DNA of 64,000 bases from Streptomyces sp. NRRL S-646 (GCF_000720765.1 NZ_JODC01000018.1:139420-203419), one strand, 5' to 3'. Counted from the first letter of the stretch, positions 50,709 to 59,448 are shown. Notes: generated by a model not told the origin, from the letters alone. Program-made: numbers and translations.

Positions 50709-51620
50709 ATGGCCGCTCTCGGATGGCTCACTCCCCGTAGGCGCTCCGCCACGGCGCGGAGCGTGTTGGCAGGCGAGGCCTCGGCGGAGGCAGCGCGCAA
50801 GTCCTCGCAGGACGTCCCCCCGGAGGAACCGGAGTTCCCGGTGCTCGGCGACGACAAGGCAGCAGCCTTCTTCGACCTCGACAACACCGTGATGCAAGGT
50901 GCTGCCCTCTTCCACTTCGGGCGGGGCCTCTACAAGCGCAAGTTCTTCGAGACCCGCGACCTCGCCAAGTTCGCATGGCAGCAGGCGTGGTTCCGGCTGG
51001 CCGGCGTCGAGGACCCGGAACACATGCAGGAGGCCCGCGACTCGGCCCTCTCCATCGTGAAGGGCCACCGCGTCGCGGAACTCCAGTCCATCGGCGAGGA
51101 GATCTACGACGAGTACATGGCCGAGCGCATCTGGCCGGGCACCCGCGCACTCGCCCAGGCCCACCTGGACGCGGGCCAGAAGGTGTGGCTCGTCACAGCG
51201 GCCCCGGTCGAAATCGCCACGGTGATCGCCCGCCGCCTCGGCCTCACCGGCGCCCTGGGCACGGTGGCCGAGTCCGTCGACGGCGTCTACACCGGCAAAC
51301 TGGTCGGCGAACCCCTCCACGGCCCGGCAAAGGCGGAAGCAGTCCGCGCCCTCGCCTCCGCCGAAGGCCTCGACCTCTCCCGCTGCGCCGCGTACAGCGA
51401 CTCCCACAACGACATCCCCATGCTGTCCCTGGTGGGCCACCCCTACGCCATCAACCCGGACACCAAGCTCCGCAAACACGCCCGCAACCTGGACTGGCGC
51501 CTACGCGACTACCGCACCGGCCGCAAGGCAGCCAAGGTGGGCATCCCCGCAGCAGCAGGCGTAGGAGCAGTAGCAGGCGGCACAGCAGCAGCAATCGCCC
51601 TCCACAGACGCCGCCGCTGA
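50709..51620 (+). CDS. HAD-IB phosphatase with C-terminal membrane span
   Basis: 303 aa from ATG 50709; upstream ATGs at 50697 and 50634 are possible but no site has a strong ribosome binding site. HAD motif I FFDLDNTVMQG, motif II LVTAAP (about 175), motif III/IV SDSHNDIPMLSLVG. The subgroup acts on phosphoserine-like or phospholipid substrates (SerB/CicA relatives). A hydrophobic tail VGIPAAAGVGAVAGGTAAAI before RRRR would anchor it at the membrane. Confidence 0.9.
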   Translation: MAALGWLTPRRRSATARSVLAGEASAEAARKSSQDVPPEEPEFPVLGDDKAAAFFDLDNTVMQGAALFHFGRGLYKRKFFETRDLAKFAWQQAWFRLAGVEDPEHMQEARDSALSIVKGHRVAELQSIGEEIYDEYMAERIWPGTRALAQAHLDAGQKVWLVTAAPVEIATVIARRLGLTGALGTVAESVDGVYTGKLVGEPLHGPAKAEAVRALASAEGLDLSRCAAYSDSHNDIPMLSLVGHPYAINPDTKLRKHARNLDWRLRDYRTGRKAAKVGIPAAAGVGAVAGGTAAAIALHRRRR

Positions 51621-51752
51621 CCCGGCCACCCCGCCCGGAGACCAAACCCCCCACGCCCTGCGAGCCACCCCGAGGACAACCACGAGCGCCGGCAGCAAAC
51701 CCCTGCGCCGCAGGCCGGCCCAAGGGAATCGGCAAACACCACTACGCCACAA

Positions 51753-51849
51753 GCCAGTCCGCAGGCCAACACGAGCGAACGCCATGCCAGTCCGCAGGCC
51801 AGCACTGGTGGACGCCATGCCAGTCCGCAGGCCAACGGGTGGACGTCAT
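51753..51849. repeat. 33-bp tandem repeat, three units
   Basis: gccagtccgcaggcca starts at 51753, 51786 and 51819; units of 33, 33 and 31 bp differ at a few positions. The third unit ends exactly where the hemB-like copy begins. Confidence 0.85.
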
Positions 51850-51897
51850 CATGCGCCGCATGACGGGGGTAGTCCGCAGCCGCCGCGGCCGCGTGCC
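51850..51897. repeat. 48-bp duplicate of the hemB 5' coding region
   Basis: 47 of 48 bases equal 42991-43038 in the same orientation; the one difference is g43012 versus a51871. In hemB the segment encodes about [12 protein letters not shown] on the minus strand. Here it has no gene context. Confidence 0.9.
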
Positions 51898-52230
51898 AGC
51901 CAGCCCCGTGAGCCGCACGCCGGCCCACGAGCAAAGAGCGACGCGCGCGAGCCACTCCGGCAGCAAATAACCCTGCTTACAAGCAAGTCAGGGCCCACAA
52001 GGACCCGCTGCAAGCCGGCCCGGCCCAAACGCCGCGGCACTGCGCCCCACCGAACGCGTAATCCCACCCCTCCGGCGCTCGACGCGGAACCGACACCTCC
52101 AGCCGCCATTCCCCAACCATGCGCGGAGGCCTAGCCTCTGGGCCGCGTCGGCTGTTGGCCCCTCCCTCTGGTCCCGGGTACGCATCGACCAGCCCGCCCG
52201 GCCCTCAGCCGACGCAGCCGCAGATCCCCA

Positions 52231-52360
52231 CCCGCGGGGCCCTATGGGCCCGCCCGGCGTTTGAGGACGAGGCCGTTCAGGCCGACCGGTGTCCGGGACA
52301 GAGCCCCGCGAAGGGGCCAGGGCAGCAGTGGCACGGGGCCGGGGGCTGGCTCCCGAAGTA
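52231..52360. repeat. Streptomyces intergenic element with TTTGAGGACGAGGCC
   Basis: CGCCCGGCGTTTGAGGACGA and GGCCGTTCAGGCC continue into GGGGCCAGGGCAGC...; the TGAGGACGAGGCC core is shared with 44733-44747. Typical repeat type found in gaps between Streptomyces genes. Confidence 0.55.
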
Positions 52361-52397
52361 GGGCGCAGGGGCAGGAGTTCCGAGGGCGCGGGGGACG

Positions 52398-52618
52398 TAG
52401 TCCCTGCCAGGTTTCAGGGGCAGAGCCCCGAGGGGTACAAGGGACGCAGTCCCCGCCAGGGCTCAACGGCAAAGCCCCGAAGGGCCCCAGGGATGCAGTC
52501 CCCGCCGGGTTTCAGGGGCAGAGCCCCGAGGGGCGCGGGGGACGCAGTCCCCGCCGGGGCCCAGGGGCTCCGCTCCCGGCGGGGTCGAAGGGGCGGAGCC
52601 CCTGGGGACGGGACGGGT
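52398..52618. repeat. 49-bp tandem array of palindromic GC-rich units
   Basis: Units begin at 52398, 52447, 52496 and 52545, each with agtccccgcc...(t/g)ttcaggggcagagccccgag...gg. The first three are 49 bp long. GGGGCAGAGCCCC and GGACGCAGTCCCC are palindromic, so RNA or DNA from the region would form serial hairpins. The last unit diverges into GGGCTCCGCTCCC and GGGGCGGAGCCCC. Confidence 0.85.
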
Positions 52619-52995
52619 AGGGGCGGCGGGGGCGAGAAAACATCAACACCCGCACCACTCCTGATCACACCGCAACCAACCCCGCCCCGAACACGCCAAT
52701 CCCCACGACCTACCCCCACACCCCCTGTCCAGTCCCATTGGCTGCACACGGCCACAACACGCCCCGTTCCCACTCGAAACCCGACCCGTTCCGATCAACA
52801 ACCGGTCACGCTACGGCACTTGATAGGCCGCCAATCGGTTACAGAAGCGACGTAATCGATGATTTGAGCAACTGGGTGTAGCAGCGCCTGCACGAAGCGT
52901 TATTCTCCTCAGACGCAAACCGGTACCCCTCCGTCGCTACGACGGGTGAAAGGTCCCGCACTGCACGTGATGGAAGCTCTGCCTCTGGGAGTCCC

Positions 52996-53772
52996 GTGTA
53001 CCCACACGTCGGGGTTGACGCCTCGGGCCTGGCTACGCTGCGCGCAACGGTCCAAGACCTGTTGCGCGGCTTCGTCCCCACCGCGTACGCCGTCCCCGCC
53101 CTTGCCGTAGCCAGCACCCCCGTCGGCCCGTGCTACGCCCTCGCCGACGGCAGCACCGCCGCCGTCGGCAGACGCAGCCGAGCCGCCGGCGCCACCACCA
53201 CCCGCCGCCCGGCCGCGGACAGCGACAGCGCCCGGATGATGGATCTCGTCGAACGCGCCCAGGCCGGCGAGGCCGACGCCTTCGGCCGCCTCTACGACCA
53301 GTACAGCGACACCGTGTACCGGTACATCTACTACCGCGTCGGCGGCAAAGCCACCGCCGAGGACCTCACCAGTGAGACGTTCCTGCGCGCACTGCGCCGC
53401 ATCGGCACCTTCACCTGGCAGGGCCGCGACTTCGGCGCCTGGCTCGTCACCATCGCCCGCAACCTCGTGGCCGACCACTTCAAGTCGAGCCGCTTCCGCC
53501 TCGAGGTGACGACCGGCGAGATGCTCGACGCCAACGAGGTCGAGCGCTCCCCCGAGGACTCCGTCCTGGAGTCCCTCTCCAACGCCGCCCTACTCGACGC
53601 CGTACGGCGCCTCAACCCCCAGCAGCAGGAGTGCGTGACGCTCCGCTTCCTCCAGGGCCTCTCCGTCGCCGAGACCGCACGCGTGATGGGCAAGAACGAG
53701 GGCGCCATCAAGACCCTTCAGTACCGCGCCGTACGCACCCTGGCCCGCCTCCTCCCGGACGACGCCCGCTGA
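52996..53772 (+). CDS. bldN: ECF sigma factor sigma-BldN
   Basis: 258 aa from GTG 52996. The first about 85 residues (VYPHVGVDASGLATLRATVQ...) are the pro-sequence that distinguishes BldN from other ECF factors. Then region 2 (FGRLYDQYSDTVYRYIYYRV, AEDLTSETFLRALRRIGTFTW) and region 4 (RLNPQQQECVTLRFLQGLSVAETARVMGKNEGAIK). In Streptomyces it drives chaplin, rodlin and other aerial-hyphae genes and is held by RsbN, encoded downstream. The sequence matches S. coelicolor BldN closely as I remember it. Confidence 0.97.
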   Translation: MYPHVGVDASGLATLRATVQDLLRGFVPTAYAVPALAVASTPVGPCYALADGSTAAVGRRSRAAGATTTRRPAADSDSARMMDLVERAQAGEADAFGRLYDQYSDTVYRYIYYRVGGKATAEDLTSETFLRALRRIGTFTWQGRDFGAWLVTIARNLVADHFKSSRFRLEVTTGEMLDANEVERSPEDSVLESLSNAALLDAVRRLNPQQQECVTLRFLQGLSVAETARVMGKNEGAIKTLQYRAVRTLARLLPDDAR

Positions 53773-54118
53773 CACGACGCACGGAAACGGAACACGGACC
53801 ACGGACCACGGACCACCCGGTCCCGCGATCCCCGCGGACCGCACGGAATGCACCCGGCACCCACACCGGCCCTGACAGAACACTTCGGTATACGCTCAGT
53901 GATTCCCAACTAGCTGTCAGTGAAAGTCCGTTGACTTCCCGATCCGATCATCCGTCGTCCGTAACCCAAGTGCCGAGACACTCGTTGTGCGGGATGCAGG
54001 CTCCCTGTGGTCACTCCCTGGCCGTCTCCGATCACTCGATCGTGTGGATGTGGTCAGAGCGTGCAACCCTCAGGACCCCCTGGGGAGTCGACCGTCATCA
54101 CGAGAGGAGGTGCCGCCA
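53773..54118. other. bldN-rsbN intergenic region
   Basis: 346 bp without a gene. It carries the sigma-BldN type promoter at 53960-53988. Open frames reading through it have no ribosome binding site and no support. Confidence 0.5.
53960..53988 (+). promoter_or_regulatory. Sigma-BldN type promoter of rsbN
   Basis: CGTAAC (53960-53965), 17 bases, CGTTGT (53983-53988) corresponds to the published sigma-BldN consensus CGTAAC-N16/17-CGTTGA with one change. It lies 130 bp before the rsbN start. Confidence 0.75.
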
Positions 54119-55342
54119 GTGATCGCGAACGTATCGGCACACCGGCGGGCGAACGCCTTCGCCCAGGCCCTGGAGGAGCAGCCGGACCAGGGCACGGCGG
54201 CCGAGCAGTCCGAAGGACCGGCCACGGCCCCGGCTGCTGCGGAACAGACCGAGCAGGGCCGTCTGTTGGCCCTCGCGGAGTGTCTCGGCGAGCTGCCCAG
54301 ACCGGAGCTGGACCCCGAGGTAAAGGTCGTCCAACGAGCACAACTGGTGGCCGCGTTCGAGGCCATGGTGCAGGAGGGCGTCGGCGGCGAGGCGGCGGAC
54401 GCTGCGCTACCCGAGCAGCGCTCCCGTGGAGCGCACCGGGCGAGCCCACTGGGCAAACTGCGACCGCGGTCGCGGCTGACCAAGGGCCTGGCCGCGGGCG
54501 GGCTCAGCGTCGGCGTCGCGGCGGGCGCCTTCGGCGGGGTCGCAGCCGCCAGCTCGGACGCCCTGCCCGGCGATTCGCTCTACGGGCTCAAACGCGGAAT
54601 CGAGGACTTCAAGCTCAACTACCTGTCCGACGGGGACGACGAGCGCGGAGTGGCCTACCTCGATCAGGCCTCCACCCGGCTGGCCGAGGCGCGTCGTCTG
54701 ATGGAGCGCGGCCGCGGCGGCCGCCACCTCGATCACGAGTCCGTCGGCGAGATCCGCCGCACGCTGTCGGGCATGACGCGCGACGCGTCCGAGGGCCACC
54801 GGCTGCTGCACGAGGCGTATGAGCGGGACCCCGGGTCCCTCGGCCCCATCCAGGCCCTGTCCGCCTTCTCACGCGCGCACCGCGAGGTCTGGGGCGCTCT
54901 CCGTCAGAAGCTCCCGGTGCAGCTCGGAGACGTCAGTAGCCAGGTCTCGTCGGTGTTCGCCGCCATAGACGAAGAGGTGGCCCCGCTGCAGTCTTTGCTG
55001 CCCCCGTCCGCGGCCCACGGCGGAGGCAACGGCAAGCGCCACGGCTCGGGAGCGGCGTCCAAGGGCACACCCGGCTCCGGCCGGGGATCGGCGGCATCCG
55101 GCAGCGGCAGCGGCTCCTCCAAGAACAGCCACTCCAGCAGCCCCAGCCAGTCGGCCGGCTCCACCGGCGAGGGCCTGCTCGGAGGCAGCACCGGCGGCCT
55201 GCTCGACCCGCCCAAGGACAGCGGCAGCGCCTCCCCGTCGTCCACCAAGTCCCCGTCCACCGAACCGGACGTGACGATCCCGCCCCTACTCCCGGGCCTG
55301 CTCCCCGGCCTAGGCATCGAAAGCGGCGAAACAAACCAGTAG
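54119..55342 (+). CDS. rsbN: Anti-sigma factor RsbN
   Basis: 407 aa from GTG 54119 (GAGAGGAGG upstream). The N-terminal cytoplasmic part binds sigma-BldN. A hydrophobic span is seen at about 123-146 (LAAGGLSVGVAAGAFGGVAA). The outside part has DUF5667 (DALPGDSLYGLKRGIEDFKL, SFSRAHREVWGALRQ), then a Ser/Gly-rich tail. Known in Streptomyces as the cognate anti-sigma factor of BldN; expressed from a BldN-dependent promoter, so it forms a feedback loop. Confidence 0.95.
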   Translation: MIANVSAHRRANAFAQALEEQPDQGTAAEQSEGPATAPAAAEQTEQGRLLALAECLGELPRPELDPEVKVVQRAQLVAAFEAMVQEGVGGEAADAALPEQRSRGAHRASPLGKLRPRSRLTKGLAAGGLSVGVAAGAFGGVAAASSDALPGDSLYGLKRGIEDFKLNYLSDGDDERGVAYLDQASTRLAEARRLMERGRGGRHLDHESVGEIRRTLSGMTRDASEGHRLLHEAYERDPGSLGPIQALSAFSRAHREVWGALRQKLPVQLGDVSSQVSSVFAAIDEEVAPLQSLLPPSAAHGGGNGKRHGSGAASKGTPGSGRGSAASGSGSGSSKNSHSSSPSQSAGSTGEGLLGGSTGGLLDPPKDSGSASPSSTKSPSTEPDVTIPPLLPGLLPGLGIESGETNQ

Positions 55343-55353
55343 CCCGTACGGCA

Positions 55354-55387
55354 ACGGGGGCGCCCTTCTCAGGAGGGGCGCCCCCGT
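55354..55387. terminator. Bidirectional terminator after rsbN
   Basis: acgggggcgccc (55354-55365) and gggcgcccccgt (55376-55387), perfect 12-base arms, 10-base loop, between convergent genes. Confidence 0.85.
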
Positions 55388-55424
55388 CGTCGTACGAAAA
55401 AACCCTCTGTCGTACGGAAAACCC

Positions 55425-56477
55425 TCAGAAGAACACAGACCGCCGCTGCACCAGCAACTTGTACAGCGTGTGCTGGATCTGCTCCCTCACCTGGTCCGTC
55501 AGGTTGAACATCAGCATCGGGTCCTCGGCGGCCTCCGGCGGATAGCCGTCCGTGGGGATCGGCTCGCCGAACTGGATCGTCCATTTCGTCGGCAGCGGCA
55601 CCGCACCCAGCGGGCCCAGCCATGGAAACGTCGGCGTCAGCGGGAAGTACGGGAAGCCGAGCAGGCGAGCCAACGTCTTCGCGTTGCCGATCATCGGGTA
55701 GATCTCCTCCGCCCCGACGATCGAGCACGGGATGATCGGCGTGCCGTGGCGCAGAGCGGTGGAGACGAAGCCGCCGCGGCCGAAGCGCTGGAGCTTGTAG
55801 CGCTCACTGAAGGGCTTGCCGATGCCCTTGAACCCCTCCGGCATGACCCCGACCAGCTCGCCCTGGCCCAGCAGCCGTTCGGCGTCCTCCGCGCAGGCCA
55901 GGGTGTGACCGAGCTTGCGGGCCAGTTCGTTGACCACGGGCAACATGAAGACGAGGTCCGCCGCGAGCAGACGCAGATGGCGGCCTGCGGGATGGTTGTC
56001 GTGGACGGCGACCTGCATCATCAGGCCGTCCAGCGGGAGCGTCCCGGAGTGGTTGGCGACGATCAGCGCGCCGCCCTCCGACGGGATGTTCTCGATGCCC
56101 TTCACCTCAACCCGGAAGTACCTCTCGTACACCGGCCGCAGCAGGGACATCAGGACCTGGTCGGTCAACTCCTCGTCGTAGCCGAAGTCGTCGACCTCGT
56201 AGTCGCCGGTGAGGCGGCGGCGCAGGAAGCTCAGGCCGCTCGCGACGCGCCGCTCCAGGCCGCCGTCGTGCTGCGGCCGCTGGGGCGGCTGTTCCTCATG
56301 CGTCACAGGAACATCATCCTGCGTGCGCGCCCTGCTGGGCAGGGGCTGGACGTCGCCGACCAGCGCGGGTTCCGCGGTCTTGCGTCGGCTCCCCACGCCC
56401 CGGCGCCGCGGCGGCCGCTGCACGGCGCTCCCGCGGGACCGGTCGTCGTCGAACGGAATGACCTTGGCATCCGCCAT
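55425..56477 (-). CDS. Lysophospholipid acyltransferase (PlsC family)
   Basis: 350 aa. After about 100 disordered, basic N-terminal residues comes the acyltransferase domain: IVANHSGTLPLDGLM with the catalytic His and an Asp seven residues on (longer spacing than the usual HX4D), GVMPEGFKGIGKPFSERY (acceptor/phosphate motif) and TPIIPCSIVGAEEIYP. It probably acylates lysophosphatidate or a related lipid at the inner membrane face. It lies just downstream of a sugar-epimerase-like gene on the same strand. Confidence 0.9.
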   Translation of the reverse strand: MADAKVIPFDDDRSRGSAVQRPPRRRGVGSRRKTAEPALVGDVQPLPSRARTQDDVPVTHEEQPPQRPQHDGGLERRVASGLSFLRRRLTGDYEVDDFGYDEELTDQVLMSLLRPVYERYFRVEVKGIENIPSEGGALIVANHSGTLPLDGLMMQVAVHDNHPAGRHLRLLAADLVFMLPVVNELARKLGHTLACAEDAERLLGQGELVGVMPEGFKGIGKPFSERYKLQRFGRGGFVSTALRHGTPIIPCSIVGAEEIYPMIGNAKTLARLLGFPYFPLTPTFPWLGPLGAVPLPTKWTIQFGEPIPTDGYPPEAAEDPMLMFNLTDQVREQIQHTLYKLLVQRRSVFF

Positions 56478-56491
56478 CGTTGATGCGCTCC

Positions 56492-57553
56492 TCAGTTGGC
56501 GCTCTGCGTCGGGGGGTGGCCGCTGCCCGGCAGGGGCAGCGCGGCGATCCGGTCGACGGCCCCCGCAAGGGCCTCCGGCGGCAGGAGTCCGGGTCCGTGG
56601 CTGCGCGCGAAGTCCGCGAACGTCTCCGCGGTCGTGTACTTCGGCTTGAATCCGAGCGTCTCACGCATCTGGTCCGTCGCCACGACCCGGCCGTGGGTCA
56701 GCAGCCGGATCTGTTCGGGTGAGAAGTCCGTCATGCCCAGCGTACGTACCAGGGAGCCCGCCCAGGTGACCGCAGGCAGCAGCAGCGGCACCGTGGGCCG
56801 GCCGAGCCGCCTGGAGCACTGGGAGAGCAGCAGGACGCCGTCGCCGGCGATGTTGAAGGTGCCGCTGTTGAGGGTGCCCCGCTCCGGCTCGTGCGAGGCG
56901 ATCCGCAGTACCTCGATCACGTCGTCCTCGTGCACGAACTGCAGCCGCGGGTCGTAGCCGAACACGGTCGGCAGGACCGGCAGCGCGAAGTAGGAGGCGA
57001 GCGGCGTGTCGGCCGCGGGCCCCAGGATGTTCGCGAACCGCAGCACACACACGGCCACATCCGGCCGCCGCCGCGCAAAGCCGCGTACATACCCCTCGAC
57101 CTCGACGGTGTCCTTGGCGAAGCCGCCGCTCGGCAGGGACTTGGGCGGAGTGGTCTCGGTGAACACCGCGGGATCACGGGGCGCGGACCCGTACACGTTC
57201 GTACTGGACTTCACGACGAGCCGCTTCACGGTCGGCGACTTCTGGCAGGCGCCGAGCAGCTGCATCGTGCCGATGACGTTGGTTTCCTTGATCGCGGTCC
57301 GGCTGCCGCTGCCGAGCCCGGTCGCGCTCACATCCATGTGTACGACCGTGTCGGCGCCGGTCTCGGCGAGCACGCGCGCGATGGTGGGCTGCCGGATGTC
57401 GGCCTGGATGAAATCGGCGCCGCCCAGGTGGTGCTCGGGTGGGACCGCGTCCACGGCGACGACCCGGTCCACCTGCGGGTCACGCTGGATCCGTCGTACG
57501 AACCGGCCCCCAAGCCTGCGGGCCACTCCGGTCACGAGCACGACCTTGCCCAA
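56492..57553 (-). CDS. NAD-dependent epimerase/dehydratase family protein, TTG start
   Basis: 353 aa. The natural start appears to be TTG at 57553 (GGAAGGAAGG 9 bases before). Extended SDR fold: VVLVTGVARRLGGRFVRRI (NAD loop, degenerate GxxxxxG), DTVVHMDVSATG, VKSSTNVYGS (Ser) followed by the Lys in FAKDTVEVEG; the Tyr-X3-Lys Tyr appears changed, so catalysis is unclear. FANILGPAADTPLASYF. It is next to a phospholipid acyltransferase gene, as in other actinobacteria, hinting at a lipid or glycolipid pathway. Confidence 0.88.
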   Translation of the reverse strand: MGKVVLVTGVARRLGGRFVRRIQRDPQVDRVVAVDAVPPEHHLGGADFIQADIRQPTIARVLAETGADTVVHMDVSATGLGSGSRTAIKETNVIGTMQLLGACQKSPTVKRLVVKSSTNVYGSAPRDPAVFTETTPPKSLPSGGFAKDTVEVEGYVRGFARRRPDVAVCVLRFANILGPAADTPLASYFALPVLPTVFGYDPRLQFVHEDDVIEVLRIASHEPERGTLNSGTFNIAGDGVLLLSQCSRRLGRPTVPLLLPAVTWAGSLVRTLGMTDFSPEQIRLLTHGRVVATDQMRETLGFKPKYTTAETFADFARSHGPGLLPPEALAGAVDRIAALPLPGSGHPPTQSAN

Positions 57554-57779
57554 GATCTGCGCCTTCCTTCCAGCCCATCCGGTACTCGTAGCCTGCCGCG
57601 TTCCCCGTGTTCGGCCAACTTAGCGGGTCGATGTTGCGCTGTGATGACCACCCAATGCACGAAGTGACGACATCCACAGACGTACGAACAGACCAAGCCA
57701 TGTGAAACACGTGCGTACGCACAGGCCTTGTGCGAGGTCCCGTGCGCTTCTGGGAGCTTCTGTGAACTCCAAACGCGTG

Positions 57780-57809
57780 TGGCCCCCCACCGGTTGCGGT
57801 GGGGGGCCA
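57780..57809 (-). terminator. Strong terminator of the bS22 gene
   Basis: Arms tggccccccaccg (57780-57792) and cggtggggggcca (57797-57809), perfect, GTTG loop, 24 bases past the stop of the small gene. Confidence 0.85.
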
Positions 57810-57833
57810 CAGAACACGCTCCTGGAGCGTCGC

Positions 57834-57932
57834 TTACTTCTTGTTGCGACGCTGAACGCGCGTGCGCTTGAGCAGCTTGCGGTGCTTCTTCTTGGCCATC
57901 CGCTTGCGCCGCTTCTTGATAACAGAGCCCAC
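57834..57932 (-). CDS. 32-aa ribosomal protein bS22-type (AURKAIP1/COX24 domain)
   Basis: GTG start at 57932 after GAGGG. The product reads [20 protein letters not shown] and then [12 protein letters not shown], with 60% Arg/Lys. This matches the tiny bS22 proteins of actinobacterial 30S subunits seen near the decoding centre in mycobacterial structures, and the AURKAIP1/COX24 domain. It is shorter than 50 codons and easily overlooked. Followed by a strong terminator. Confidence 0.92.
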   Translation of the reverse strand: MGSVIKKRRKRMAKKKHRKLLKRTRVQRRNKK

Positions 57933-58086
57933 GACTACCCTCGCTCACTTCTCATCACTCGGTGCTGGGCGCCATGGGCCCATACGACCTACAAGGGGCC
58001 AGCCTACCCGCCCGAGCGCTGAGGTCGTAATCGAGGGTGCCGGGGGAGATCCAGAAGAGCCCTGAGGATCCCCCCGGGGATCGCCG

Positions 58087-58296
58087 TCAGGCGGTTTCCA
58101 CCCCCACGTAGCTCTCGCGGAGGTACTCGTGAACCGCGTTCTCGGGGACGCGGAAGGACCGCCCCACCCTGATCGCGGGCAGATGACCACTGTGCACCAA
58201 GCGGTACACGGTCATCTTCGACACTCGCATCACCGAGGCGACCTCCGCCACGGTAAGGAACTGAACCTCGCTCAGAGGCCTCTGCTCAGCAGCCAT
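58087..58296 (-). CDS. bdtA: Excisionase-type HTH protein BdtA
   Basis: 69 aa from ATG 58296. A single MerR-like/excisionase HTH: SEVQFLTVAEVASVMRVSKM, TVYRLVHSGHLPAIRVGRSF and VPENAVHEYLRESYVG. The position near bldN and the sequence match BdtA of S. coelicolor (a BldD target). The role is DNA binding during development; details are not established. Its family is also that of BldC, but BldC itself has a different sequence. Confidence 0.88.
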   Translation of the reverse strand: MAAEQRPLSEVQFLTVAEVASVMRVSKMTVYRLVHSGHLPAIRVGRSFRVPENAVHEYLRESYVGVETA

Positions 58297-58425
58297 GACA
58301 CACCTGAACCTTCCGCACTCGACGGCCACCGGCTTCCCCTTCCGGTGACTCTTCGTCGCTGCGTGCTCACTCCCCAATGTAGGGGCGGGTGATGCGAGTG
58401 GGGAAGAGGTGCACCCATCGGCGGC

Positions 58426-59277
58426 CTACTGTGACAGACACGCTCGATTGAGTACGTAGCGGGTAAGCGGCCGGTAGTAATCAGACCGCACAGCGTCATC
58501 AAGTGGAACGACGACGGACACGGACCCCTCGGCCTCCCCCACGAAGAGCGCGGGGTCGTCCGTATCGGCGAGCCCAATGGCCTCGAACCCCAGCTGACCT
58601 GCCCCGCAGACCCAGCCGTGGTCTCCGACGACCAGCTCGGGAAGCGGCCCGCCGGCCTCGGCCGCCACAGCCAGCGCGGTACGAACCGGGAGCGGTGAAT
58701 GCGTGTGTGCGCCGGTCGCACAACCGGGGCGAGGCGCCCCGGGTTCTCGCACGAGCGCGACTCCTTGTACGTAGTCAAGGTTGTACGTGCGTAGACCGAA
58801 CCGGGTCGTTATGTCGACACAGTGACCATGCGCCGGTGTGAGGACGGTACATCCCGCCGCCGACAGCGCGTCCGCCAAGGCGGCGTAGAACCCGAGCAGC
58901 CGGTGCGGGTGGCCGGTGCCGAGGAGTACAGGGGCGCCGCGCTGGGCGGCTGCGGCGAGACGGTCCGCGAAGGCATCCAGAGCAGTCAGAGTCCGCTCCG
59001 GATCGATCACGTCATGGCCGGAGACATGCCGCGGATCGGCCGAAACACCGCATTTGTCCGCCATCAACTCGATCAAATCCCGCTGCCGCCATGTCCATTC
59101 GGGATCGAGCCCGATCAGCACGCGGGGGTCGCGGGCGGCGAACAGCCGATAGCTGCGCAGGCTCTCCTCCCGGGAGGTGGCCACGGGCCCGGCGAGACGG
59201 GCGGCCAGGAGATGGGCCCGCAGGGCTCCGGTGCTCAACACACATCGATGGTGGCGGACCGGGCTGGGCAGGGGCAT
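58426..59277 (-). CDS. Phosphatase-like protein, conserved in Streptomyces
   Basis: 283 aa from ATG 59277. Visible segments are LIGLDPEWTWRQRDLIELMA, APVLLGTGHPHRLLGFYAAL, VLTPAHGHCVDITTRFG and LVVGDHGWVCGAGQLGFEAI; two DHG/GHG-type His motifs suggest a metal-dependent hydrolase. It is called phosphatase in related genomes, from memory, without a clear catalytic motif. Located next to bdtA; the function is open. Confidence 0.7.
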   Translation of the reverse strand: MPLPSPVRHHRCVLSTGALRAHLLAARLAGPVATSREESLRSYRLFAARDPRVLIGLDPEWTWRQRDLIELMADKCGVSADPRHVSGHDVIDPERTLTALDAFADRLAAAAQRGAPVLLGTGHPHRLLGFYAALADALSAAGCTVLTPAHGHCVDITTRFGLRTYNLDYVQGVALVREPGAPRPGCATGAHTHSPLPVRTALAVAAEAGGPLPELVVGDHGWVCGAGQLGFEAIGLADTDDPALFVGEAEGSVSVVVPLDDAVRSDYYRPLTRYVLNRACLSQ

Positions 59278-59448
59278 ACGAACGCGCAAACACCGCACAG
59301 TTGGCGTAACGGCTCCCGTGACACTGGTGACAGAACAGGGACACAACGGCCCACAACCGTCGTAGGGGCTCCCGGGTCTCACTCTGCGTGGACGGCAACG
59401 ACCAACCGTCCTCACCGCATTGGCCAACACATCACCAGGGGGAACACC

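Larger units (their letters stand above)
51621..52995. other. 1.4-kb gene-free repeat-rich gap before bldN
   Basis: No credible gene. It holds the 33-bp tandem repeats, the hemB-like copy, a TTTGAGGACGAGGCC element and the 49-bp tandem array listed separately. The last 200 bp (52800-52995), less GC-rich, must contain the bldN promoter. Open frames here have the composition of the repeats. Confidence 0.6.

Noticed and set aside
42991..51897. hemB repeat pair as att sites of an integrated element
   Set aside because: The interval contains the conserved rex-hem genes, not mobile cargo, and no integrase.
51753..52618. CRISPR-like array
   Set aside because: Repeats are contiguous tandem units without unique spacers, and no cas gene is present in the window.
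52289..52855. Open frames through the 49-bp array
   Set aside because: Repetitive G-rich composition, no ribosome site, frames present only because of the repeat period.
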